Source: Mucilaginibacter sp. UR6-1 (lineage in GTDB: Bacteria; Bacteroidota; Bacteroidia; Sphingobacteriales; Sphingobacteriaceae). From it: a stretch of 64,000 nucleotides of DNA. Position numbers and translations under genes: made by a program. Below the pieces are notes generated by a model. It had not been told where the DNA came from. It did not search any database and saw nothing but the letters and a program-made list of their open reading frames with translations. The stretch covers positions 1 to 64,000 of the forward strand of contig NZ_JAJIWP010000002.1 in assembly GCF_020880975.1 (NCBI RefSeq). The letters run 5' to 3'. Positions 7,747 to 15,246 of this stretch are shown here, piece after piece (position 1 is the first letter of the stretch; the number at the start of each line of letters is the position of its first letter).

Positions 7747-7793
7747 AAAAACAACCCCCTCTTTGCGCAGCAGAGAGGGGGCAGGGGGTGAGT
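7747..7793 (-). terminator. ndk terminator within a CCCCCTCT repeat
   Basis: On the minus strand, CCCCCTCT pairs with AGAGGGGG around a short loop and is followed by TTGTTTTTTT. It lies just past the ndk stop. The adjoining CAGGGGGTGAG belongs to a repeat family also found at 21565-21602 and 39378-39450. Confidence 0.6.
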
Positions 7794-7802
7794 TAAAATA
7801 AC

Positions 7803-8222
7803 TTAAAATTTCTCGAAAGCTGAGAAAAAGAAACTGCCTTCAATCTGTGCGTTCTCGTCAGAGTCTGAACCGTGAACGGCATTCGCTTCAATTGATTGGG
7901 CGAATAACTGGCGGATAGTACCCGCTTCAGCTTTAGTAGGATCAGTAGCGCCGATCAGTTTACGGAAATCTTCAACCGCGTTGTCTTTTTCAAGTATGGC
8001 GGCAACGATAGAGCCTGATGACATGAAATCAACCAAAGCACCATAAAACGGACGCTCTTTGTGTACAGCGTAAAATTCGCCAGCCTTGGCAGCGCTAAGC
8101 GCGGTATATTTAAGCGCTACAATTTTAAAACCGCTTTTAGTAATCTTATCCAATATTGCACCAATATGCCCGTTTGCAACAGCATCAGGCTTAATCATGG
8201 TAAATGTTTTGTTAGTTTCCAT
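7803..8222 (-). CDS. ndk: nucleoside diphosphate kinase
   Basis: Ndk exchanges the terminal phosphate between nucleoside tri- and diphosphates through a phosphohistidine. The protein is 139 residues, standard for the family. It begins [16 protein letters not shown] and contains the active-site segment [15 protein letters not shown] near 113-127, whose His carries the phosphate. It is a single-gene unit facing the ABC exporter, with a -7 element at 8244-8251. Confidence 0.96.
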   Translation of the reverse strand: METNKTFTMIKPDAVANGHIGAILDKITKSGFKIVALKYTALSAAKAGEFYAVHKERPFYGALVDFMSSGSIVAAILEKDNAVEDFRKLIGATDPTKAEAGTIRQLFAQSIEANAVHGSDSDENAQIEGSFFFSAFEKF

Positions 8223-8243
8223 TTTGAGTGTTTATAGTTGCCG

Positions 8244-8251
8244 CAAAAATA
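8244..8251 (-). promoter_or_regulatory. -7 element of ndk
   Basis: The minus strand reads TATTTTTG (TAnnTTTG), ending 21 bases before the ndk ATG. The upstream -33 element is not clear. Confidence 0.5.
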
Positions 8252-8422
8252 GACTTTTACAGCATCATTTTTAAAACTTTTTGGTATAAGAGCAAAAGTA
8301 GCAGGCTTTTATCACATAAAGGGATAGCATAGCATACTGCCGGCTCGTAAATAAAAATGTTACACCTAAATATCAATGCGTTGGAAATTTATCTTAGCTT
8401 TGCAATCCTTTAAAAAAGTTTG

Positions 8423-9433
8423 ATGTTAGATATAGCCTCGGTTGCCCGGCTGTTAGAGCAGCCACGAAAAATAGTAATAACCACGCATCATAAGCCTGAT
8501 GGCGATGCGATGGGCTCGTCGTTAGGCTTGTATAATTATTTAGTACAGCAGGGGCACCATGCCCGGGTTGTTGTACCGTCAGACTATCCCGACTTTTTAA
8601 GCTGGTTGCCCGGTAATGAGGAAGTGGTCATCTATACCGAAAATGTTGCCATTGCCGACACCCTGATAGCCGAGGCCGAAATGATATTTTGCCTTGACTT
8701 TAACGCCCTGTCGCGCATTAACGCCATGACGGATAGCGTACGCGCCAGCCAGGCTGTAAAGCTGATGATAGATCACCACCTGGACCCCGAGGATTTTGAT
8801 GATTTTCGATACTGGGACATTAACGCCTGTGCTACTGCGCAGTTAGTGTATACCTTTATTGCCGATGCCTTAAATAACAAGGCCCTGATCAATAAAGATG
8901 TGGCTACCTGTTTATATACGGGCATCCTGACGGATTCAGCATCATTCCGATTGCCTAAAACAACTGCCGAAGTGCACATGATAGCCGCCGAGCTGATCAA
9001 TGCCGGTGCGGTTAACTGGCGCATACACGAGCTGATTTACAACAGCTCGACCGAAAACCGCCTTCGCTTTTTAGGGCATTGCCTGAGCAATAAGCTGGAG
9101 GTGCTTTACGAATACAATACCGCCATCGTATCAATAACCAAAGCCGAACTTGAACATTATGATGTACAAACCGGCGATACCGAAGGCATAGTAAATTTTG
9201 CACTATCAATTGCCAATATTAAACTTGCAGCGTTTATTGTTGAACGTACCGGTGAGGTTAAACTCTCGCTGCGCTCAAAGGGCGAGTTTCCGGCTAATGA
9301 GATCTGTAAAAAGTACTTTAGCGGCGGCGGGCACCGCAACGCGGCCGGAGGCCGGTCAGACAAGCCGCTTAACGAAGTAATACAAGAATTAAAAGATATA
9401 TTACCCAACTACAAAAAGTTATTAATACAATAG
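8423..9433 (+). CDS. DHH phosphoesterase, NrnA-like nanoRNase/pAp phosphatase
   Basis: Members of this DHH/DHHA1 family degrade 2-5 nt RNAs and dephosphorylate pAp. The 336-residue protein has the metal-binding HHKPDGDAMGSSLG near 22-35, the DHH motif in IDHHLDPEDF near 114, and the DHHA1 substrate motif GGGHRNAAGG near 307. The ATG at 8423 is chosen over a TTG three bases upstream. A -7-like TAGCTTTG lies at 8395-8402. FKBP genes follow after two bases, so co-transcription is likely. The exact substrate is inferred from family. Confidence 0.88.
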   Translation: MLDIASVARLLEQPRKIVITTHHKPDGDAMGSSLGLYNYLVQQGHHARVVVPSDYPDFLSWLPGNEEVVIYTENVAIADTLIAEAEMIFCLDFNALSRINAMTDSVRASQAVKLMIDHHLDPEDFDDFRYWDINACATAQLVYTFIADALNNKALINKDVATCLYTGILTDSASFRLPKTTAEVHMIAAELINAGAVNWRIHELIYNSSTENRLRFLGHCLSNKLEVLYEYNTAIVSITKAELEHYDVQTGDTEGIVNFALSIANIKLAAFIVERTGEVKLSLRSKGEFPANEICKKYFSGGGHRNAAGGRSDKPLNEVIQELKDILPNYKKLLIQ

Positions 9434-9435
9434 AA

Positions 9436-10392
9436 ATGAAAAAAGGCTTCATGTTTTTTGCGCTTGCCGCGTTAGCTATGGCAAGCTGTAACGGTGGATT
9501 TAAGCAGGCACCGGGTGGTTTGCTTTACAACATCCACAATGATAAAGAAGGTACTACAATTAAAGAAGGCGACTTTTTAGCGGTTAACGTGATCACTAAA
9601 AATGATGCCGACTCGGTATTGTCATCAACTTACGATGCCGGTAACTCGGCTCCTGTGCTGATGCAAAAACCACAGGCAAAAGGCGATATTTATGCCGCGC
9701 TGCAATTATTGAGCGAAGGCGATAGCGCTACCATCAAAATGAATATCGACTCGGTATTCCCTAAAGGCCAGCGCCCGCCGCAGCTTAAAGGTAAATACCT
9801 GGTTTATGAGATGAAAGTTGAAAAAGTGATCAGCAAAGGTAAACTGAGCGATCAGGTTTTCCAGGGCCGTATCTCTGAGTACTTCAAAAAACAATCAGAA
9901 GACTTTAAAAAACGCGAGCCTGCGCTGATCTCAAAATATATTGCTGAGAAAGATCTGAAAGTAACTAAAACGCCTTCAGGCCTTAACTATGTAGTTACTA
10001 AACAAGGCAGCGGCCCGCAAATTATTGAAGGCGATACTGCTGTTGTTAACTACACCGGTCGTTTACTATCAGGCAAAGTGTTTGATACCAGCGTTAAAGA
10101 AGTAGCCGAGAAAGAAAAGATAGCTAACCCGATGCGTAAGTATGAGCCTATCCGTGTTCCGGTTGGTTCAGTAGGTATCATCAAAGGTTGGGCTGATGCA
10201 TTGGTGTTGTTAAACAAAGGCGCTAAAGGTACTTTCGTTATCCCGTCAAGCCTGGCTTACGGCGAGCAGGGTTCACCAAACGTTATCCCTCCGTACTCAC
10301 CGTTGGCTTTTGAGATTGAAGTGGTTGACGTGGTAAAACCAAAGGCAGGCGCGGCACCACAGGCTGTAGCACCGGCTCCGGTTAAAAAATAA
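9436..10392 (+). CDS. FKBP-type peptidyl-prolyl isomerase lipoprotein (copy 1)
   Basis: A 318-residue lipoprotein: the signal ends in the lipobox MASC near residue 18, so the mature protein is membrane-anchored. The C-terminal FKBP domain (about 185-300) has VVNYTGRLLSGKVFDTS, the GIIKGWADAL segment and SLAYGEQGSPNVIPPYSPL. Residues about 40-130 (EGDFLAVNVI, DSVFPKG) look like a second, degenerate FKBP-like fold. It probably assists folding of exported proteins. It is paralogous to the next gene and starts two bases after the phosphoesterase stop. Confidence 0.88.
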   Translation: MKKGFMFFALAALAMASCNGGFKQAPGGLLYNIHNDKEGTTIKEGDFLAVNVITKNDADSVLSSTYDAGNSAPVLMQKPQAKGDIYAALQLLSEGDSATIKMNIDSVFPKGQRPPQLKGKYLVYEMKVEKVISKGKLSDQVFQGRISEYFKKQSEDFKKREPALISKYIAEKDLKVTKTPSGLNYVVTKQGSGPQIIEGDTAVVNYTGRLLSGKVFDTSVKEVAEKEKIANPMRKYEPIRVPVGSVGIIKGWADALVLLNKGAKGTFVIPSSLAYGEQGSPNVIPPYSPLAFEIEVVDVVKPKAGAAPQAVAPAPVKK

Positions 10393-10412
10393 CTGCACAT
10401 TTAAAAAATACC

Positions 10413-10446
10413 GGCCTTTCTGACCATCATCAGAAAGGCCTTTTTA
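10413..10446 (+). terminator. terminator between the FKBP genes
   Basis: GGCCTTTCTG (10413-10422) pairs with CAGAAAGGCC (10431-10440) and is followed by TTTTT. The second FKBP ATG is at 10452, directly after it. Confidence 0.85.
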
Positions 10447-10451
10447 TTACT

Positions 10452-11441
10452 ATGAAAAAAACAAGTATAGCCATTGTGCTGGCCGCTTTATCATTTTCGG
10501 CATCGGCACAGGTACAACGCACGGCAAAGGGTGCCGAGTGTACCATTGTTACCAAAAACAACGGCCCTCATATTAAAGAGGGCGACATTATTACTTTCCA
10601 GGTAGAGCAGCTTACCGATAAGGATTCGGTATTATTTAGCACCTATAAGGCCGGTAAACCGGTACAAACGCAGGTGCGTGCCTCGCAAAGCATAATGGAC
10701 CTGATGGACGTATTTACCCTGCTTGGCGCTAAAGATAGCGCGCTGGTAAAATTGCCGGTTGATTCGGTTTTTAAAGGTCATGAAGATGCTATGCCTGCAT
10801 TCCTGAAAAAAGGAAGCAATATCATAACAAGGCTAAAAATTGAAAAGGTACAATCGCTTGCCGAAGCCATGGCCGAAAAGGAGGCTGAAATGGCTAAACT
10901 TAAAACCGCTGAAACCACAGCGGCTAATAAATATATCACTGATAATAAGTTAACGGTTGCAACAACGCCGTCGGGCTTAAAATATGTTATCAAATTACCA
11001 TCGGCCAGGCTAAAACCCAAAGCAGGTGATACCATGCTGGTTAATTATGTAGGCCGCACGCTGGATGGTAAGGTGTTTGATTCGAGCATTGAGGCCGAAG
11101 CAAAAAAAGCCAACCTGCAACAACCCGGGCGTACTTATGAGCCCATTGAGGTGGTACAAGGCGAAGGCCGTGTAATAAAAGGCTGGGAAGAAGGTTTGGC
11201 CTTACTGGGCGAGGGCTCAAAAGCTACGCTGATCATCCCATCGGCATTAGGTTATGGCGAGCGTGGTTCGCAGCCGGTTATTATGCCATACAGCACCCTG
11301 GTGTTTGATGTTGAACTGGTAAAGGTAAAGCCGGGTAAAAAGGCGGTAACAGCGCCGGTTAAAAAAGCGCCTGCCAAAAAAGTGCCGGTACGTAAAAAGA
11401 CCGCCGCTAAAAAGGCAGCCACAAGTAAAAAAGCTAATTAA
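10452..11441 (+). CDS. FKBP-type peptidyl-prolyl isomerase (copy 2), basic tail
   Basis: A 329-residue paralogue of the preceding gene. It has a cleavable signal peptide ending SFSASAQ near residue 20 with no lipobox. The N-terminal half has the same degenerate module (EGDIITFQVEQL, DSVFKGH). The FKBP domain (about 190-293) has LVNYVGRTLDGKVFDSS, RVIKGWEEGL and SALGYGERGSQPVIMPYSTL. After the domain comes a Lys/Ala/Pro tail of about 35 residues (VKKAPAKKVPVRKKTAAK) resembling histone H1 tails, unusual for an exported enzyme. The tail might bind envelope polyanions; that is inference. Confidence 0.87.
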   Translation: MKKTSIAIVLAALSFSASAQVQRTAKGAECTIVTKNNGPHIKEGDIITFQVEQLTDKDSVLFSTYKAGKPVQTQVRASQSIMDLMDVFTLLGAKDSALVKLPVDSVFKGHEDAMPAFLKKGSNIITRLKIEKVQSLAEAMAEKEAEMAKLKTAETTAANKYITDNKLTVATTPSGLKYVIKLPSARLKPKAGDTMLVNYVGRTLDGKVFDSSIEAEAKKANLQQPGRTYEPIEVVQGEGRVIKGWEEGLALLGEGSKATLIIPSALGYGERGSQPVIMPYSTLVFDVELVKVKPGKKAVTAPVKKAPAKKVPVRKKTAAKKAATSKKAN

Positions 11442-11446
11442 TTTAA

Positions 11447-11477
11447 AGCCTTCTGATATTAATCAGGAGGCTTTTTT
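11447..11477 (+). terminator. FKBP copy 2 terminator
   Basis: GCCTTCTGAT (11448-11457) pairs with ATCAGGAGGC (11462-11471), with one G-T pair, followed by TTTTTT. The T tract runs straight into the tatD -7 element. Confidence 0.85.
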
Positions 11478-11484
11478 ATTTTTG
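11477..11484 (+). promoter_or_regulatory. -7 element of tatD, leaderless arrangement
   Basis: TATTTTTG ends four bases before the ATG at 11489. With the usual start distance the transcript would begin at or next to the start codon. Confidence 0.6.
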
Positions 11485-11488
11485 CCGC

Positions 11489-12259
11489 ATGGTATTAACT
11501 GACACACATACCCATCTGTACTACGAAACCGACCCGGAGAAGCGCCGCGGGCTAATAGACCGTTGCCTGCAAAATGATGTAAAGCGCCTGTTTTTACCCA
11601 ATGTTGATGCCGATTCGGTGCCGAAGGTTTATGAACTTACCGACGCTTACCCCGAGATGTGTTTCCCGATGCTGGGCCTGCATCCCTGCGATGTTAAACC
11701 GGGTTGGGAGGAGCATCTGGAAAAAATAAAAGTTTACCATCAACCCGGGCATAAAATATATGCCATTGGCGAAATAGGTATCGACCTGTATTGGGATAAA
11801 ACCTATCTCGAGGGGCAAATAGCCGCCTTTAAGGCGCAGATCAATTGGGCAAAGCAGCTTAATTTACCAATCGTAATTCATTGCCGCGATGCTTTTGATG
11901 AAGTGTACGAGGTGTTGTTAAGCGAAGCCGATGATAAGTTACGCGGTATATTTCATTGCTTTACCGGTACGGTCGAATATGGCCAAAAGGTGATCGATCT
12001 GGGGTTTTACCTGGGTATTGGCGGTGTGGTTACTTATAAAAACAGCGGGTTGGATAAGGTGGTTGAGCAAATTGACTTACAGCATATAGTTTTAGAAACG
12101 GATTCTCCGTATCTTACGCCCACTCCTTACCGTGGTAAACCTAACGAAAGTTCGTACCTGATATACATTGCGCAAAAGCTTGCCGATATATATAATACAG
12201 ATGTTGAAACGGTGGCTGATGTAACTACCCTTAATTCAAAAAAAATATTCGGGGTATAA
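11489..12259 (+). CDS. TatD family metal-dependent hydrolase
   Basis: A TatD-type 3'-5' DNase of 256 residues. The metal ligands appear in order: TDTHTHL near 5-11, GEIGID near 94-99, VIHCRDAF near 128-135, FHCFTG near 152-157, and ETDSPYLTP near 205-213 followed by RGKPNESSY. The family acts on DNA ends, with roles proposed in repair and DNA clearance. It is probably translated from a leaderless message. The asparaginase gene follows after 34 bases. Confidence 0.92.
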   Translation: MVLTDTHTHLYYETDPEKRRGLIDRCLQNDVKRLFLPNVDADSVPKVYELTDAYPEMCFPMLGLHPCDVKPGWEEHLEKIKVYHQPGHKIYAIGEIGIDLYWDKTYLEGQIAAFKAQINWAKQLNLPIVIHCRDAFDEVYEVLLSEADDKLRGIFHCFTGTVEYGQKVIDLGFYLGIGGVVTYKNSGLDKVVEQIDLQHIVLETDSPYLTPTPYRGKPNESSYLIYIAQKLADIYNTDVETVADVTTLNSKKIFGV

Positions 12260-12293
12260 TAATTTATTTAAAACACACACACGACAAATATTA

Positions 12294-13313
12294 ATGAACC
12301 AGATACTGATCATCTATACCGGGGGGACAATAGGTATGATGAGCGACCCGGTGACAAAGGCGCTTGTACCCATTAACTTTGAGCAGATAATGGATAACGT
12401 GCCCGAACTGGAGCGCCTTAATTGTAAAATAAAGGTACACTCGTTTGATACCGTTATCGATTCATCTAACATGAATCCGGAGATATGGAACGAGCTGGCC
12501 CGCCTTATTAAAAAGAATTACGATTCGGTAGATGGATTTGTGGTATTGCATGGCTCGGATACGATGGCTTTCAGCGCATCGGCATTGAGCTTTATGCTCG
12601 AAAACCTGGATAAGCCGGTGATATTTACCGGTTCGCAACTACCCATAAGCGCGGTACGTACCGATGCCAAGGAAAACCTGATGACGGCCATCGAGATAGC
12701 CAAGGCAAAAAAGAATGACCGTGCGCGTGTACCCGAGGTATGTATCTATTTTGATTATAAACTCTTTCGCGGTAATCGATCCTTTAAATACAATTCATCT
12801 AAATTCGAGGCCTTCCGCTCGCCAAATTACCCAATACTGGCCGAGTCGGGCGTTCACCTGCGCTTTAGTATAAATGATATCCGTCAGCCCGGAACAGAAC
12901 CCATCATTGTACATAATATGGCCGCTAATGATGTTGCCGTATTAAAATTATACCCGGGCATTAGTCCGAAGGTGGTGGAAAGTATCCTGTCATCTGATGT
13001 TCGCGGCGTGGTGATGGAAACCTACGGTTCGGGCAATACCACTACCGACGACTGGTTTATTGACCTGCTCAAGAACGCTATCGACAGCGGTAAGGTGATA
13101 CTGGATATATCGCAATGTAAAGTGGGTACAGTTGAGCTTGGCCGTTACGAAACCAGCAAGCAACTAAAGGATATTGGTGTAACCAATGGTTACGACATGA
13201 CCTTTGAGGCTGCCGTAACCAAAATTATGTATCTGCTGGGGCAATCTGATGATCCGCTGCAGGTAAAGGAATGGCTTGAAACCGACCTGCGCGGAGAGCT
13301 TACCATCTCCTGA
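12294..13313 (+). CDS. ansA: type I L-asparaginase
   Basis: Cytoplasmic asparaginase hydrolysing L-asparagine to aspartate and ammonia. The first catalytic triad Thr lies in IYTGGTIGMM near 7-16 and the second in VLHGSDTMAFSASAL near 83-97; NLMTAIEIA follows near 129. It is 339 residues with no signal peptide, consistent with type I. It converges on the glycosyltransferase at 13316, with two bases between stops. Confidence 0.9.
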   Translation: MNQILIIYTGGTIGMMSDPVTKALVPINFEQIMDNVPELERLNCKIKVHSFDTVIDSSNMNPEIWNELARLIKKNYDSVDGFVVLHGSDTMAFSASALSFMLENLDKPVIFTGSQLPISAVRTDAKENLMTAIEIAKAKKNDRARVPEVCIYFDYKLFRGNRSFKYNSSKFEAFRSPNYPILAESGVHLRFSINDIRQPGTEPIIVHNMAANDVAVLKLYPGISPKVVESILSSDVRGVVMETYGSGNTTTDDWFIDLLKNAIDSGKVILDISQCKVGTVELGRYETSKQLKDIGVTNGYDMTFEAAVTKIMYLLGQSDDPLQVKEWLETDLRGELTIS

Positions 13314-13315
13314 TA

Positions 13316-14041
13316 TTATTTAACACCAAGCATGCCGTATTTTAGAATGCAATAGATAGCGCGGAAACCATCTTTCCAGCCTATCTTTTTGCCTTCTTCG
13401 TACGTACGGCCGTAGTAGGATATACCCACCTCGTAAATGCGGATCTTAGGTACGCGTGATATTTTCGCGGTAACTTCAGGCTCAAAGCCAAAACGGTTTT
13501 CGCGCAGCGTAAGTGCCTGTATCATTTTGGTATCAAACAGTTTGTAGCACGTTTCCATATCCGTAAGGTTAAGGTTAGTGAACATGTTTGATAGCGTGGT
13601 TAAAAACTTATTGCCTATTGTATGCCAAAAGAACAGGATACGGTGGGCATTGCCGCCCATAAACCTTGAGCCGAATACCACATCGGCAAAACCATCAACA
13701 ACGGGTTTAAGCAGGTCGTTAAACTCCTCCGGATCATATTCCAAATCGGCATCCTGAATGATCAGGTATTCGCCTGTTGCTTTGCTGATGCCGGTATGCA
13801 GCGCGGCACCTTTGCCTTTATTAACCTCATGCGCATAGTACTTAATATCCATATCAGTATTTGCATCCATATAGTTTTTTATGGCTTCTTCGGTATTATC
13901 AGTCGAGCGGTCATTAACTATAATTATTTCTTTAGCAATGTTATTACGCAGGGTTACGCTTTTTACTTTGTTAAGGATGAAGTGAATGGTACGCCCTTCA
14001 TTATAAGCCGGGATAACGATGGAAAGTTTGGTAATCGGCAT
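13316..14041 (-). CDS. glycosyltransferase family 2, polyprenyl-phosphate type
   Basis: A 241-residue GT2 enzyme. It starts with SIVIPAYNEGRTIHFIL and has the metal/nucleotide-sugar motif QDADLEYDPEEF near 94-105, then GSRFMGG. The size and ETCYKLFDTK motif resemble dolichol- or undecaprenyl-phosphate sugar synthases that lack C-terminal membrane helices. It likely makes a lipid-linked sugar donor at the cytoplasmic face. The ATG at 14041 is preferred over an upstream TTG. Confidence 0.85.
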   Translation of the reverse strand: MPITKLSIVIPAYNEGRTIHFILNKVKSVTLRNNIAKEIIIVNDRSTDNTEEAIKNYMDANTDMDIKYYAHEVNKGKGAALHTGISKATGEYLIIQDADLEYDPEEFNDLLKPVVDGFADVVFGSRFMGGNAHRILFFWHTIGNKFLTTLSNMFTNLNLTDMETCYKLFDTKMIQALTLRENRFGFEPEVTAKISRVPKIRIYEVGISYYGRTYEEGKKIGWKDGFRAIYCILKYGMLGVK

Positions 14042-14047
14042 GATCAA

Positions 14048-14376
14048 TAGTTTGCGGTTAAAGTAATTAATAACCTTTAAGTACTATAATTATGCCTACA
14101 ACACTGTGTTGTGAAGCTCTATAACAGAAAAGGCAGTTATTAGCCGCAAAAGTGTAAAAGTTACACCTTGTCGGAATATTATTGGCTTAATTTAATGATT
14201 GAGAATCAATACAGAAATTGTAATTAGTGAATTAAAAGTAACAATGTGGGGAAAATATTGCGCAGTATGAGAATTGTTTTAAAATGGTTTTAAGATGCAA
14301 ACAGTTCAATCTAAAAATACATTTTATTGTTTAAACCTTAATTAATGATATTTGCCGTTCAATATAAACAAAGCTT
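14048..14376. other. gap between divergent genes
   Basis: About 330 bases between the glycosyltransferase and pdxJ. It holds a 15-base palindrome ACAACACTGTGTTGT at 14098-14112 that could be an operator, and a pdxJ -7-like GATATTTG near 14347-14354. No RNA gene or small ORF was recognised. Confidence 0.5.
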
Positions 14377-15105
14377 ATGGTACGTCTGTCTGTAAACATC
14401 AACAAAATAGCAACGCTGCGCAATTCACGCGGAGGCAATAACCCCGATGTGTTAAAGGTAGCTATGGATTGCGAACGTTTTGGCGCGCAGGGCATAACTG
14501 TACACCCAAGGCCTGATGAGCGGCACATACGTTACAGTGATGTACGTGCTATTAAACAGGTAATTACCACTGAGTTTAATATTGAAGGTAACAGCCGCGA
14601 ACAAAAGTTTGTTGATTTAGTACTTGAAACCAAACCAGCACAGGTTACCCTGGTGCCCGATGAACTGGGGCAGATTACCTCGAACCACGGCTGGGATACC
14701 ATTGCCAATCAGGATTATTTGAAATATACTATTGCTATGTTTCAGGAGGCGGGTATTCGTGTATCTATTTTTGTTGACCCGGTGCCGCAAATGGTGGAGG
14801 CCGCCGCTACAACAGGTACCGACAGGATAGAGCTTTATACCGAAGGCTATGCCACCCATTTTTCGCACGGGCGTGAGCTGGCAATCGCTCCCTATATCGC
14901 TGCTGCCAAGGTGGCAAATGAAGCAGGTTTGGGCATTAATGCCGGGCACGATCTTGATCTGCAAAACCTTAAATTTTTTGCGGCCCATATACCCGGTTTG
15001 CTTGAGGTAAGCATTGGCCATGCACTGGTTAGCGATGCCTTATACTTTGGTCTTGAAAGTACCATTCATCAATATTTGGAACAACTGAAAGTCAGTTCGG
15101 TTTAA
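14377..15105 (+). CDS. pdxJ: pyridoxine 5'-phosphate synthase
   Basis: PdxJ condenses 3-amino-1-hydroxyacetone phosphate with deoxyxylulose phosphate to form pyridoxine phosphate, the last ring-forming step of DXP-dependent vitamin B6 synthesis. The 242-residue protein begins [17 protein letters not shown], has [16 protein letters not shown] near 40-55, [11 protein letters not shown] near 92 and [13 protein letters not shown] near 187-199. These are PdxJ hallmarks. The neighbouring gcvP needs PLP, but the two genes have separate promoters. Confidence 0.95.
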   Translation: MVRLSVNINKIATLRNSRGGNNPDVLKVAMDCERFGAQGITVHPRPDERHIRYSDVRAIKQVITTEFNIEGNSREQKFVDLVLETKPAQVTLVPDELGQITSNHGWDTIANQDYLKYTIAMFQEAGIRVSIFVDPVPQMVEAAATTGTDRIELYTEGYATHFSHGRELAIAPYIAAAKVANEAGLGINAGHDLDLQNLKFFAAHIPGLLEVSIGHALVSDALYFGLESTIHQYLEQLKVSSV

Positions 15106-15187
15106 CGTTTTACCAATTTTGGTGTTTTGCTGTGCTGATGCTGGAGTTGCGACCATGTAAATGCAATGTCAATAACAGGTTAGGTGA

Positions 15188-15217
15188 TTGATAATCGGCT
15201 TAATAATTGTACCTTTG
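15188..15217 (+). promoter_or_regulatory. gcvP promoter
   Basis: TTG at 15188-15190 and TACCTTTG at 15210-15217 are 19 bases apart. The transcript would start near 15222, leaving a leader of about 25 bases, too short for a glycine riboswitch. Confidence 0.65.
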
Positions 15218-15246
15218 CGGCATTATATTAACAGGGCCATATTTTC

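Noticed and set aside
15106-15246. Glycine riboswitch upstream of gcvP
   Set aside because: The promoter at 15188-15217 leaves a leader of only about 25 bases, too short for any known riboswitch.
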